Assembly (NCBI GenBank): GCA_030549175.1
Contig: JAUKUA010000002.1
Span: forward strand, 62,001-126,000
DNA: 64,000 nt
Source of the DNA: Lasiosphaeris hirsuta
Lineage: Eukaryota; Ascomycota; Sordariomycetes; Sordariales; Lasiosphaeriaceae
Reading direction: 5' to 3'
The notes under the pieces were generated by a model, which was given only the letters and a program-made list of their open reading frames with translations, was not told the origin of the DNA and did no database searches. Below are positions 22,995-36,700 of this stretch, one piece after another; position 1 is the stretch's first letter, and each line of letters opens with the position of its first letter. The position numbers and the translations under genes are program-made.

Positions 22995-24327
22995 GATCTG
23001 CAATTGCTGTGTTTTTATTTAACATTTGGGAGTTGGAATAAGTGATACCTGGATACTTGGCTTGGGGATTTGACAAGGTCGGAAGGCCTGGCAAACGGCA
23101 GGATGACGGGTTGCATCGATCTTCAAGGTTGGCCACACGGAAAACAGATAGAGGCGCCATATCTTGTCGCGGTGGTTTCGAGCGGGAATTGCGCCTTCCT
23201 TGGATATGACGGGTGCCTTGTAGAGTGCGTGTGCCTCGTAGCAAGAATGGATCTTTAGAACGCCAAGAGAGGTTTCTTCCTGCATCATGAGTTGTCCAGG
23301 ACCCAGGCTGGTGTGCGCAGGGGCACAGATGGCTAAATGGTCCAAGCGTCATAATGATCAGCAGCGGAGCTTCCCTCGAGCTAGGAGGCGATCTTGCGGA
23401 TGGTTCCACCGATCGTGCCATCCAGATGTGCAAGGCACAAATTCATTTCTCCATCATCAGCCTATCTTCTCTTCTGCGATTCTGTCACAGCGGCGATGGA
23501 TTCTATGGAGGGCTTGAAATGCAGGCCAACGCCGAAGAGACATGAGCTTGAAATGCAGGCCAACGCCGAAGAGACATGAGCTTGAAATGCAGGCCAACGC
23601 CAAAGAGACATGAAAACCAGAATGCACTGCCCGAAGAGGCGGCGGTTGGCCAGTCACGGCCTGCGTTTGGGGCTTAAGTTGCTTCTTTTCAGCACGCGCT
23701 GTCGTCGCGAGCGCCGACTCGGAGTCCTCACGCTAGTGCCTCAGCTGGAGCGGGTTGCAAGCCAAAAAGTTGTCACCTCAGCGAAGACTGTCCGGCACAG
23801 CCCCCGCCAGCTGACGACTCCTGATCCATCGCCGTGCTCCAGCTGGAGCTCGTTGCAGGCGCGGTGGGTTTGGAGGTCGCGACATCAGGAGGGGAATTTG
23901 AAACATCCATGGAAGGGGACAAGCGCCGGGTTGGCCTGGTGAGCGCCTTTCTTCGACGCCGTCAGGAGGAAAAAGAGCGCGAAGACTCGAAGGGAAAAGA
24001 GGGAGGCCAGCGCCAGCGTCGGGCACCATTAAAACCGCAGCCGCATTCTTTTTGGGGCCCAGTTTCCCGTGCATCATTCCACGTTCTGCCCTTGATTTCA
24101 TCGCAGTGGCGTTCCTCGAGACCCGACCCAACCCGCCTCAGGTCCGGCCGGTGCTCCGTTTTCTGTCTGTGTTTCCGACCGACCACTGCGACCTCGCTCC
24201 CCGAGGTTGCACCCTCCGAGGTTTCACTCTCCGACCCGTCGCCGCGAAGGATTCCGTCTCCGGGTGTTGGATTTCTGCACTTTGCACTTTGCACCCCACC
24301 CCGCGCTTAGCCCAGCGTCAATCGGCC
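22995..24327. other. intergenic with a 34-bp tandem repeat
   Basis: Holds the 34-bp repeat (own entry) and the presumed leader of the next gene. No coding region recognised. Confidence 0.6.
23513..23611. repeat. three tandem copies of a 34-bp unit
   Basis: Units start at 23513, 23547 and 23581 (CTTGAAATGCAGGCCAACGC…). The first two are identical and the third has one G-to-A change and a truncated end. Near-identity suggests a recent expansion. Confidence 0.95.
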
Positions 24328-26356
24328 ATGGCGACGAAGCAGGTGGAGGCGAGGTCCCTTTCCGACATCAACATTCTGGCGGCAAACCCGCCTCAATACC
24401 CCCACCACCCCGAAGTCAGAGAGTCGCTCACGCTCTACATTTCGCGAGTGCCCGGAACTCGAGGTGGGTGTCTCGTGCCCAAGACGTATTGCGCCTCAGC
24501 TGATGATGCCAGATGTCATTCTTTCGACGCTTAGACCGCAGAGGAAGAACGTGACGGCCGAGGATGTGGCAAACTCGCTGTACTACGTGCACCTCGATCT
24601 GCCCACGGATGAGTTGCTAGCAGCCGCGCACCTCCGCGAGGATCCAACCTCGCCTCGATCTAGCAGCGAGAGCGCGAGGAGTGTCATCCCCCGGAAGCCG
24701 GTGCCCTCGTCTTCGAGGCTGCCCCCAAAGCCCGAGAATGCTACGCCTGATGGTGCCGCCCCCATAACCCAGCCTGTCGCCGTGAGGGTGCCCGAGCCCG
24801 TGACCCTCGACAGGGGGGTCCCGCCTGTCCAGTCCCCGATTGAGATGTCCCGGCCGAACCCCATGTTCCGAGACCAGGGTCCCGCTCCGACCCCGGACGC
24901 CCCCGAGTTGCCGCCCCGGCCACAAAGCAGACCCCCGCCGGCGGCAAGCGGCCTGGTCGCACGGAGACCGCTTGGTCCTAGGCCCCAGAGCACCCTGGTG
25001 ACGCCAGGGGCAGGGGACCGCCCGCTCACCCCAACCCAACCCGGCCCTCACCTCACGGAGCCCGCCCGCGTCGGCTCGCCGATCCGCGCCATAAACTCCC
25101 ATGGTGGATTCTCACCCAGCAAGCCCACCGCTCGACGCGCCTCCTTCTACCCCTTCTCCCTCACCCTGATCCGCCGCGACGCCACGACGGGCGGGCAGTG
25201 GAACATTGGCAAAGTCACCTCCTTCCAGACCAACATCCCAACCCCCGACCTCGCCGACCCGAGCCTCAACCCCGACGACATGGGCGCGCTGCCGCGGCCG
25301 CACAAGATCGACATCCGCCTCGACACCTCGGGCTACGCCAAGTACCGCGGCATGCCGAGCCTCGCGGCCGTCGAGGCCTTCCGGCCCGGGTCCGGCCACT
25401 CGTTCGCGCAGACGATGAAGGGCCTGGGGGGGTCGGGCGGCGGCACGGTGCCGGGCCCCAAGGGGGGTCACGACAGCGCCGAGCACAGGTTCGCCCGGCA
25501 GGTGGTCATGGCCTACTCCAAGACGTGGACGTCCAACATCAAGCACGCCTTCCACCGGCGCGACCGCGCGACCTCGTCGGCCGGCGAGGGCGGCGACCCC
25601 TTCTCGCCCACGGAGGACCTCGCACCGCCGAAACGGCCGTTCCAGCACCAGCGCGCCGGCAGCGCCTCGGCGGTCGGCTCCCTCGACTTGGGTCAGCAGC
25701 GGCGCGACAGCGGCGAGGCCGGGCGCGACTCGTCCCCGCCCTCGCCCATCACCACGCCGGGGCCGGGGCTGCGCCCCAAGGGCTACGTCTTCGTCAGCCC
25801 GTGGGACGGCCGGTGCGAGTTCCGCACCAGCGCCAGCGGCCGCAGCCTCAAGTGCCAGCACATCCTCGACCCCAAGAGCCCGCGGTTCAACCCGGTGGCG
25901 GTCGCGCAGCACCTCCGCGACGCGCAGGCCACGGGGCGGCGGTCCCGCGGCGACGAGGTCACGGCCGCGCTGGTGGGCGCCAAGCCGGTCAGCGAGCTGC
26001 GGTTCAACCTGCCCGGGACCTCGGACACGCTCAAGACGCCGCCGCTGCTGCCCAAGGCGGCGGTGGAGGAGAGCGGCAGGGGCCGCTGGGATCACCACCA
26101 CCTGCAGGGGAAGCTGCAGGGGGGGTTTAGGAAGGTGGTGCAGCATCTGGATAAGGGGAGCAGTGATGATGAGGACTTGGAGGATGATGAGCCGATGGAC
26201 TTGAGCATTGGGCGGGAGGAGATGGGCGGTGGGACGAGGGGGAACAGGGCCAAGCTGGGGAAGCTGATTATCCACGACGAGGGGCTCAAGATGTTGGATT
26301 TGGTGGTTGCGGCGAATGTGGGGATTTGGTGGACGACGTGGGAGAGGACATTTTAG
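24328..26356 (+). CDS. conserved-looking Pro/Ser-rich fungal protein of unknown function (659 aa)
   Basis: Two exons, 24328-24463 and 24513-26356, with a 49-nt intron (GTGGGT…CCAG); the split Asp codon restores SRVPGTRDVILSTLRPQRK. N-terminal residues 1-100 look structured (AEDVANSLYYVHLDLPTDELL). Residues about 100-250 are Pro/Ser-rich. A folded core begins ASFYPFSLTLIRRD and includes WNIGKVTSFQ, IDIRLDTSGYAKYRG, RPKGYVFVSPWDGRCEF and GRSLKCQHIL. The tail has an acidic SSDDEDLEDDEPMD patch and ends KLGKLIIHDEGLKMLDLVVAANVGIWWTTW in pieces, a short hydrophobic helix. No catalytic motif or named domain is recognised. The acidic and basic low-complexity parts suggest a scaffold or regulatory role, but that is a guess. 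It is expressed away from the complex I pair downstream. Confidence 0.85.
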
Positions 26357-26988
26357 GGGACTTGGAGCGAACGCATGTCGCAGGGTTTGTTGTCACAGGA
26401 GTAGTTAGCAGGTGGCTTCGAGGCCTGGTTATTTGTGCCTTTGTTGGTGCTGGTGATGATAAATAACCCGGAGTTGCTTTCACTAGCAGCCATCTCTTTG
26501 CTGTGATAAGCTGGGCGTCCTGATCATTGGTGCAACGATGAGCTTATCCGTATCGATATGCAACTTTCTAGCGATATGTCCGGCCGGGATGGTGACTGGG
26601 AGGGTTGTCACGTGCCGCATCACGCCCCGGCCCACAGCTTCGCGGTCCCAGCCAACCACAGGCCGAGAGTTGTAATCCCGTCACCCATGGGCCCAAAATC
26701 CCGAACGCTTTCGCCTCCAAGCTCCAGGGATCCATCACGTCAACTTGTCGCCGGGGAGCTCCTCAACCTCGCTCCCACCTCGCCACCGCCCTCGCCGCGG
26801 ACGATTGCCCCTCCGCTCTCCTCAATTGGCCCCCCCCCCCCCTTCCCCACCCCTCTGTCTCTCCACGCTCCGCCGCGGCTGGTCCCCCGACCCCCTCGAT
26901 TGAGAGTTTCGCCCTCGAAGCGAAAACCCTCACGACAGACCAATCCAACAACCGAAATCTCCCCTCCGAAATACCATCCGTCGTCGAC
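26357..26988. other. intergenic / leader of the complex I subunit gene
   Basis: Includes a 13-nt C-run at 26830-26842. An open frame runs into the next gene's start from 26605, but its composition (Pro/Ser-rich, no conservation signs) argues that it is leader. Confidence 0.55.
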
Positions 26989-28335
<1,347 letters not shown>

Positions 28336-29118
28336 ATGTTCCGCACCAACATCCTCCGCTCGGCCGCGCGCGCCTCGACCACCGCCATCCGCCCCGTCGT
28401 CGTCTCCCGAGTCGCCATCGGCGGCGCCGTGGCCCCCCGCGTCTCGATGAGGGCCGCCGCTGCCCCCAGGGCCGCCGCGTGGCAGGCTGTCCGGTGCTAC
28501 TCGGCTGCGGGCGGGCTTGATAAGAAGGACGTCTACGAGCGGATCAAGGCGCTGCTTTCAGGATTTGACAAGGTGAGATTTTTTTTTTGTTGAGTTGCCG
28601 ACCAAGGGTTGTGGTACGGGGATGGGAAATTGGGGGGGGGGGGGGGGGAGAGAGAGAGGGAGTGGGAGAGGGTTGCTGGCGAGGCGATGACTTGGTTTTT
28701 CTTTTTGGAGGTCTGTGGCTAACTTTATTCTTCTCGCAGGTGAACGATCCGAGCAACGTGAGTACCGCTGCTGATGGGGAGTTTTCTGGGTCGTGGACGC
28801 GAGGCAGGTATCTGACACACGCGCAGATCACAGAGACGGCACACTTTGCGAACGACCTCGGCCTCGACAGTCTCGACACTGTGGAGGTTGTGATGGCGAT
28901 TGAGGAGGTACGGGTTTCCACCCTGGCGGAACCGCCCGATGCGCCGAGCACCGCTAACAGAGTTGCGGCACAGGAGTTCAGCATTGAGATCCCGGATAAG
29001 GACGCCGACACGATCCACAGCGGTACGTGACATTCCTGCCGCCAGAGAGAAAAAGCTAACGCCCGCAACAGTGGAGAAGGCGGTCGAGTACATCGTCAGC
29101 CAGCCCGATGCGAACTAG
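28336..29118 (+). CDS. mitochondrial acyl carrier protein / complex I subunit (143 aa)
   Basis: Five exons, 28336-28572, 28740-28757, 28827-28907, 28974-29022 and 29072-29118; phases agree throughout and exon 2 is only 18 nt (VNDPSN). Residues 1-55 are an Arg/Ala-rich presequence ([20 protein letters not shown]…RCYSAAGG). The ACP fold follows: [38 protein letters not shown] with the phosphopantetheine-bearing Ser in DSL, and [20 protein letters not shown]. In fungi and animals this protein carries acyl chains in mitochondrial fatty acid synthesis and is a structural subunit of complex I. Intron 1 contains a 17-nt G-run. It lies 520 bp downstream of the TYKY gene in the same orientation. Confidence 0.96.
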
Positions 29119-29702
29119 ACGGATGGATGGATATCCACGCTACCTGTACCATATCATGACTACGGAAGATGAACGCAGCACACCACGCCACTCCCTGGTC
29201 TCTATAGACGGCGGACGACTTGAGTTGGGGGGGGGGGGGTAATATTGTCGTGGGCCGGCCTGCATCGGTGTGGGTGCTCGCTGCCATTGTGTGAGAATAC
29301 AAACCATATAACCAATGGAGAGGTGTTGGGTCGTCTGTCTGCGTCTAGCGTATTTCGAGGTTAAAAGACATTGTCCCGCTTCGCGGCGGGATGCCCATGT
29401 ATAGATTTTGCTGCCCCTTTTTGTCGGAGCTGTTGACCGTCGCATCAGGGACTTGTGCTGCGCTACCTCCCCATTGTGCGTCCAACGTTCTCGGGGCGTT
29501 TCCCTTTGCTAATCCACAACAATCTACTACAGGATCTGTCTTGGACGTCGCCATCGCATGCTAACAAAGTTCTCGCCCAACATCCCACCCGCCGAATCAC
29601 AAATCCTCAGCCAATCTCCCACGTGGTCCACCTTCCGAGCTCGCCCGCCACGGTCCTGCCAGCACTAGGAACACCCGCCGTTAGCAGAAAGATATGTTAC
29701 AT
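29119..29702. other. intergenic
   Basis: Contains the 3' flank of the acyl carrier gene, a 13-nt G-run at 29227-29239 and unique sequence up to the tRNA. No gene seen. Confidence 0.6.
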
Positions 29703-29809
29703 GATAACGGTGAGATTCGAACTCACGCCTTTTCGGACCACGAAATCCAGAGATTGTATCAAGGCTTGATCACCCTGACGTGGCGCCTTAACCGCTCGTC
29801 TACGTTACC
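29703..29809 (-). tRNA. type II tRNA with intron, probably tRNA-Leu(CAG)
   Basis: Read on the minus strand, the acceptor arms GGTAACG and CGTTATC pair fully (one G-T). A D-arm-like TAGACGAGCGGTTAAGGC is followed by an anticodon stem CCACG/CGTGG that encloses an insert, so an intron is present. A variable arm (TCCGAAAAGGC) follows, then a perfect T arm GTGAG-TTCGAAT-CTCAC, which is also the B box. The long variable arm marks Leu or Ser; GGCGCCA after the D loop is Leu-like and TCAGG in the loop suggests CAG. The D stem has one A-G mismatch and the downstream T-run is short, so a slightly decayed copy is possible. Confidence 0.75.
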
Positions 29810-31655
29810 TTGTTTGCTGCATTGATAATTGTCGTGCGTTTGGGGGGGGGGGGGAGGGGCGGGTAGATGGGGCTCGGCGATGGGCCTGTGGTAGAGGTGT
29901 GGTGGATCTCCAGGAGGCGAGACGCAGGGAAATCCCGACTGACATAGTCGACCACGGATCGAGGGGGGGACGTGGCGGTGGTGAGCTGAGGGTTGGCCTG
30001 CCTGCTTGGGTCAGCTCGTTTGTTCATCCGGGTCAACTCAGGGGACGTCCCGCCGAGGAGATCACAGAGGCTGCCTTGCATTCGCTCGCCAGAAGCAGCG
30101 CCCCCACGGATTGCTGCCCTATATGGGGGGCCGTGATGTCTTGCACGCCAACGATGGGGGGCTTGACTCACGCTCACCGACGGACGGCAGGCTAGGACAC
30201 TGGTTGAGTTTGGGTTCGGGGTGTTGGGCAGATTGTGCCACACGATCAAGACAACAGCGCCAGCCGGGCAACTGACTCTATCCTGCGTGAAACCCAGCGC
30301 CTTGACCGGCTGCTGTGTCTGAGCGAGGCTGCCAGAGGCTGCTGATGACTCCCCCGCCCAGGTTGCAACTCTCTGGGGGTCGGCTGGGTCGGACCTCGCT
30401 CAGGCCCCCGAGACAAGGTCGGCCACCGCCACCACCAGGTTGCCAGCAGGTCGCCCGGCTTTTGCCCCCCCCCGAAAAACAGACAGGGCATAAACCCCTC
30501 CCCAGGCAAAACGGTTCGGATCAAAGACGAGCGAGTCTCTAGGCACTCGGCCCACATGCACACGGCAGCGTTCAGCGTCTGGTGTCTTGACGTTGTCTCT
30601 AGCCTCATAAAAGTCCACGGCAACACCAGGCTTGAAATAGTGTCACGGCGCATCTTCTGTGTGATGACTACATTGCGGCCGAGACTGTTCTTCTCGATTT
30701 CTCGGTTGTCCACCTACCATCACACCTCTCTCGCCGCCTAGGCCGGGGTCGCCTTCCCAAGACCTACCCAAGGCTACGAAGGGCCCTTCCTCTTCCCAAA
30801 GAAAGGCCTGCGAACATCGAGACGCCGAGTACCATCGACAGCATCAACAGCCTCATCTTCGCCGACACTGCCAAGCCTGGCAAGACTGCCAAGGCCTCAA
30901 GACAACCTCACAACCATCACGTCACACGCCAGCCATGGACACTTGCGGGTAGTCATGTTTAATGTAAACCAACAAAACTAATCCACAGCCACTCTCAGAT
31001 GCAAAACCCCTCTTGACAACCCCTTGCCAATGATGCTATACAAGTAGAACACTAGCAACAGCCCTCATCAGAAAATCCGGCCTAACAAAACACCCCGACA
31101 AACAAATAAAACAACTCCCCTAATCCAACCCACCCCCTAATGTATTTCTTTTTTTGGTGGTAATTCTTTTCCTTCCCCCGCCGTGTTCCCTATCCTCAGA
31201 TGACCAAAAACCCGTTTTGCCCTGGACCCCATTGTTTTGCTTCCCCGGGCCCCCCATTCTCCAATCCTCCCCCCCCTCCCCCCACATCTATCTTTAACAG
31301 CCCGCCCACATTGTCCAAGATGCAGTGCATGCCCCCCACCGTGAAGCGGGCGGTCAAAACGAAAGAGACGCACCCCCATGCAAAAACGAGAGGGCGCCCG
31401 ATTTATGCTATGTCGCTGGCTGCCAACGTGGTGCCCCGTCAACTGGTAGCCCAGTGCGGAGGACGGAAGATAAGGGAAGAAAAAAGTCGAGGGGAGATCT
31501 GATCTGTGTATATATAACGCTTGATCAGGCAAAGGACCCAAAATACGCCTGGCCATGGCTCATGCAATCATCGTTCCCAAGTCTTGGCACCGCAATGTTT
31601 TTGTTTCCGAAAACAAACGGCGCCGCCCACACTCTAAACCAAGCACCGGCAGTGC
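29810..31655. other. 1.8-kb intergenic stretch
   Basis: No gene recognised. A 13-nt G-run lies at 29842-29854. A short frame near 30,800-30,950 (ETPSTIDSINSLIFADTAKP) reads protein-like but is too short and isolated to call. Confidence 0.5.
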
Positions 31656-33733
31656 TCATCTCCCCCCGACTGTCTCGACAGCGGCACCCCCACTGCGCGC
31701 GCCGCCGCCATTGACGGCAGCCCCGGTTTGGTTGCTGGCCACCGCCGCGGCATAGCTCCATCCCGCACTAAGCGGGCTCGAGGCACCCAGATGGCCGCCC
31801 GAAGCGCGCTTCCTCGCCCGTACTTGGGCGTCGTCCTCCTCCTCCATGCTAAATACGAATGCGGGGTCCTCCTCGTCGATGGGCGTTGTGAAGCGCCCCG
31901 TCACGCTCGAGCCAATCGAGCCGCTGCTGACATGTCGCTCTAACCCGCGCTCCTTGTCACGCTCTTTGCCAATGATGCCCGCGCCAATCGAACCTAGCCC
32001 GCCCCCGCTCGAGTTGCGCACCATGTTAGGGTGAAGGTGGGGGCTCGAGCCGGGACCGGGCGCCTCGTCCAGCCGTGTTCGCTGCAGCTGCTGGGTCAGC
32101 ACCGAGAGTGACTCGCTGCCGCTGCCGCTGCCCTGTCGGCTCGATCCGGGTCTATTCGAGTCGCCGTTGAGTTCGGCTGTGATGCCGTTCGCCAGGCTCG
32201 AGTTGCGCAGCGGGCTGCCGACATGGCCGAATGCCGACGCGTGCTTCACCGGCCGGCTGGAGCCGAGCGAGTGACTCGAGCTGCCCACATCCAGCCCGTC
32301 CTCGTCCCGCTGTCTCTGGTGGAAGAAGGATCCCCACCGGCTCGGGCTCGCGGCCGCTGTGGCAGGGCTGCCAAACTTTGTCATCCCAATGGGAGCCGGC
32401 TCGGTCGGCTGGTCCAAGTCTCCGGCCCGCAGTGTGTTGGTCGTAGAACCCCTCCTGGCCTTCTCGGCTGGTGTGAGCACCTCGTTCGCCAACGTGCCGG
32501 GAACGTAGTCCTCCTCAAAGAGAAATCCGGCCTCCCAGTCCCGGTCGATCTTGGGCGCGCTGCTGCTCAGCAGCCGCGGCTTGGAGAAGCGCAGCGAGCT
32601 GCTATGCATTGCCTTCCTTCCAAAATACTCGTCGTTGGCCAGCGCCATACCGTGCATCATTGTAGAGCTGGTGGGCGGGCTGCTTCCGAAGCCGTTCATT
32701 TCGGCGGAGCCGATCGCCGAGGTTGACAGATGATCGCTGCCGCCGAAAGCCGAGTCGTGTAGAAGCTTGAGAGTCTCTGACGTGCGGCCATCCTTGGCGG
32801 CGCCGAGCGAGGGAGAGGGTGAATCGAGGCCAAACTTGGAGGGAACTGAGGAAGGCCACGGCCCATAGCGGGCTGCGTGTGAGATGCCGTTGCTGTCAAA
32901 GGACGCGGGGAGCGGGGCATCCAACACCGAGAGTCCCTTGGCGTTCACCGGGGAGAGACCGAGACCGAAGCGGTTTATGTCTTCGTCGCGGGGAGAACCG
33001 TAGGCAGACGCGGGGTTCGAGGTATAGGTTGTGTCGATAGTGGGCAGGCCATTCTCCATGCTCGGCTGGCGACCCAGCTGGTGCTCGTATCGCTCATCGA
33101 AGGGGCTCGTGGTGGTATAGGGCGGCACGCCGTCGGCACGCAGGAACGAGTTGGTGAGAGCGCTGTTGGAGGGCGCATGGTATGTCGTGAGGTTCACACG
33201 AGCTCCGAGGGCGACGGGCGCTGCCGATCCTATCGTCAGGTTGCCATTCTTGCCGTAGTTGATGCGGCGGCCGTCGGGGAGCATGTGGATATTGGCGCAT
33301 TTAGGACCGAATTTGCAGTTGCCCTGCGCAAAGTGGCACAACGAGTCAGTACAACCTCACTAGACCTGGCCGGCAACCCCATATCATCCCATCATCTGCG
33401 AGTGGTGCGACGACGCTCTCGCGGTCGGGCTGGTGGCCCGGGGCCGCCGGGAGTGCGGGGATTTTGCCACGCACCTTTGCAAAGTACTTGCACACCGTCT
33501 CGGACGCGGTGCCGAGATCGTGACTGAAGGGGCAGGCATTGCCGGCCTGGCACGCGCCCTGGCGGAAGAATTTGCAGGGAACGTGCGATGTATCTATCGT
33601 TGCGAGAAGCGCCATCGTGTCAGCACATTTAGGACGAGGGCGCGGGACAGGCAAAAAGGCTCCTGGGAAGGGGCTACTCACTTGGAGGGCTCCTTGGCCC
33701 GTCAAATCTCTGGCCTCCGGGAACTGGGCTCAT
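31656..33733 (-). CDS. CCCH zinc-finger RNA-binding-type protein, Lee1-like (612 aa)
   Basis: Three exons on the minus strand: 33733-33682, 33593-33475 and 33323-31656. Splicing joins MSPVPGGQRFDGPRSPP to NTSHVPCKFFRQGACQAG, and the second junction completes finger two. Finger 1 is CKFFRQGACQAGNACPFSH and finger 2 is CKYFAKGNCKFGPKCANIH, both CX7CX5CX3H. The remaining about 500 residues are Ser/Gly/Pro-rich and look disordered, with IDRDWEAGFLFEEDYVPGTL and DEEDPAFVFSMEEED as the most ordered spots. Two N-terminal CCCH fingers followed by a long tail resemble yeast Lee1 and its filamentous homologues; the symbol is not asserted. CCCH fingers of this spacing usually bind RNA. The start was chosen because the upstream frame breaks and the spliced N-terminus looks conserved-like. 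Confidence 0.85.
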
Positions 33734-36700
33734 GATGCCATTGGAACGGGCGCTCGTGGGTTGGATGTTGAGGCTGCCAGTTCGCGCGTGGCGGAACTCG
33801 GGCAAATTGGAAGCTGGCATTGTTTTTGCGAGATCTTAGTTGATCGGGCGAGAGTGTGCGCAATAACTAACCTGACCTGAGCTGGAGGCGGATGGCGGAT
33901 GGCGGATGGGCGGGGGGGGGATTTGGGCGGTGGAGGGGCGGCCCGATTCCTCACCAACAACTGGGAAACGCGCGGGCGCGGGCACGGGGCAGGCCAGGAC
34001 AGGGCACCTCACCTGAGGGCGCAAATTCGAAGAAGAGGGGCAGCCAGCTGTTGTCAATTGCGCATGCAGCAATTCTCCTCCGCCAACGGGCGGCGTATTG
34101 CTAAGGTATGCCTCTCAACTCTCAGCGCTCACAGTGCAGGCGCCGTCGAAGCCTATTCCTACAAACTTGGCACACGGCCGATAGCAACAGTCAGGGCGCG
34201 GGCGAGGTGGGAAGATGCTATTCCAAAGCGCCGACGACGGCAATGATAGGGTATGACCAGATGGCAGAGATGAGGAGCAAAAGAGGGGATAAGGCGCGGA
34301 TGTATGAATGGGGCGAGCCGAGCGATTGCTGATTGCTGCAGTCCACTCTCCGTTGCGCTGGCTGCGTGGGTAACTTGCAACTTGCCAGGCAGGGTAGCAG
34401 TTGGAGCACTGGGTTTGGGCGAAAGGTCGGATATCCGCCGCTCAGTGCGGCAAGCCCACACGCGATGCACTGCCGCGCACGAGGAACCAAGCCAATACGT
34501 CAGACGAGGCCTGGACGAAAGCAGGGCGAGTCGCGGCCTCGACACCTTTCAGAGTCTCGATGCTGCACTCGAAGGGTCTCGCTGAATCCAACGACGATGC
34601 ACCGAGCCGCTGCGATGGTGGCCGCAGACCGGTACGTACCGATACCGATAGGTAGCTATCGCGGGCTTGGATGCGGGCTAGGTAGGTCTGGATCGAGGGG
34701 TCGGTCGGTAGCTAAGGTGGTGCAGCGAGTGGTGAGTGGTGAGTGTGAGTGGTTGCGCGGGAGGGGGAAGGGGGGACTGGAAATGGAAGACCGTCGAGGT
34801 TGGTGCAACAGGCAGCGGGATTCCTCTTGGCCTTTTAGGGCTTGCGACTCGTTGCTCTCTTCCTGCTGTTCCCCGCTGCGTCGCGATGCTCCACGCTTAT
34901 GCTCCACCCTGCTCCCTCTCGTCGGAAGGCACCTGCACTCTGCACTGCACCTAGGCAGGAGCCGGCAGCAGTCGGCAGGCAGGGCAGGGCAGGGCAGGGC
35001 AGGGCAGGGCAGGCAAGGCGGGATCTTGACTCACGCGAACCCCGTGGAGGCTAGGTTCAAGTTTTGGTAATGATGGGTGTTGGTGGGATGGATCACGGAT
35101 GGGATTTGGGCCCAGGGTTTTACCGTGAGCTGATGGGTGCAAATGGACAGGACCCTGAGGGGACACCGCTGCATCCCCCCTCTCCCAGTGCCCCCCCCCC
35201 CCCTCCCCCCTTCCCCCAGCCCGCCCCCAGTCCCGAACCCTGCCCTGCAGATTGCGGGCAGATTCGCCAACAACAGCCCCCGCCTTTTCGATATCGACTG
35301 CGATGTCACCGAGCCAGAGTGGGGGTCGACTTCTCGGTTGAGAGGGCCTCAGAAGGGGTGTGAGCCAGGAGATTAAGCGATGGCTTTGGCCTTTGGCCTC
35401 TGGCACTTCGCAGTCGGGACTGTTGGCCGATGCCGGTGAAACACCTGTGCGAAGTTGCCTCGGGAAACTAGAACTGCTGCGTATGGTGTTGAAGGCCTCG
35501 AGCCTTGGAGCGGTCCCAGACAAGAGGTGACAAGGGTGTGTCGGTGAGGAGCTGGAAGCCTCGGCGTGCTCAATCACGGGGCGCCGCGCCTGGGAATCGA
35601 CCCGAGTTACGAACACAAGGTAGAATAAAAGCCGGCTAACCAAAGCAGCGAGAATGCCTCTGGTTGGTCTGGCCTGGTCTGGTAGGCCTCGACCCGGCTT
35701 CTTACTCAGTCAGGTCTTGATCAGGTCGACAGCCCCCCTCGCCCTGGCAGCCTTCGGAATGTGGCACGGCCATGTAGAGTCCACTGTATTCGTAATGGAT
35801 GATTCCACTCTAGATGCGCCAACAGCTTTTCCATAGCGTCCACCTCGGGTACCTACTGACCGTGGGTATGGATGCACAGTATGCGCATCTATACCCACCT
35901 GGACACGACCTCACGACCTGCTCCGAAGGGCAGTGGTCTGGGCTGTCGCCGTGTGTCTTCTCGCTGTCACGGTGTCGCTGTGCAACTTGATATCTGACGG
36001 GCCCCCAGCATGTTTGTGATCACAAATGCTCAGGCAAGAAATTAGCCCGAATCCTGCTCGCGGTAATAATGGAATTATGCAGCCATACCACAAGCCCGTC
36101 GCCGGCCTGTGCAAGTTGGGGAAATCGAGGCCCGTGATCATTATTGTTTGCATCCGTCTGATGCCGCGCATCTCGCCGATGGCACAATCCGATGGCACAA
36201 TTGCCTCGAAAGCGTAGCACTGTATGCAGCGCTGATTTTACCCACCACGCCCGCATCACCTCAGACAGGCCAAACAGCTCGCATTCTGTCGCGACCCCCA
36301 CCCATGCCCGCAACCCAAAGACTGCAAGACTTGACATGGCTCCAGCACTCTCCAGCCCGGCCACGACCGGTTACAACTCGGAGTCGCGGGCGATGCCGGG
36401 CGTCAAGGGGACAGCCAGACAGGCACACGCGCAGACACGAAATCCACGATGGGACGAGGGACGACGCAGGTCAACGCATCGGCGCATCGGCGCATCGACG
36501 CCATCTCGCCGCCAAGCTCGCGCGCGGGTCTTGATAGGCTAATGGCGCGATGCAGCCTCTCCCCCCGAGGTCTGGGGAAGCGGAGCGACGATAAGCAGAG
36601 ATAGGGCACCGTTGGGCCAGCCATGCGAGAAAATCGAGATGACGTTGTGTGTCAAGACAGACAGCAGACCGACGGCTCGTTGGACACCGACGGAGCACGC

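Noticed and set aside
25112..26275. 387-codon minus-strand frame
   Set aside because: It is antisense to the spliced 659-residue protein and has an Arg/Leu/Gly composition typical of shadow frames.
26605..26988. N-terminal extension of the complex I subunit
   Set aside because: The upstream part is low-complexity and would move the mitochondrial presequence away from the N-terminus.
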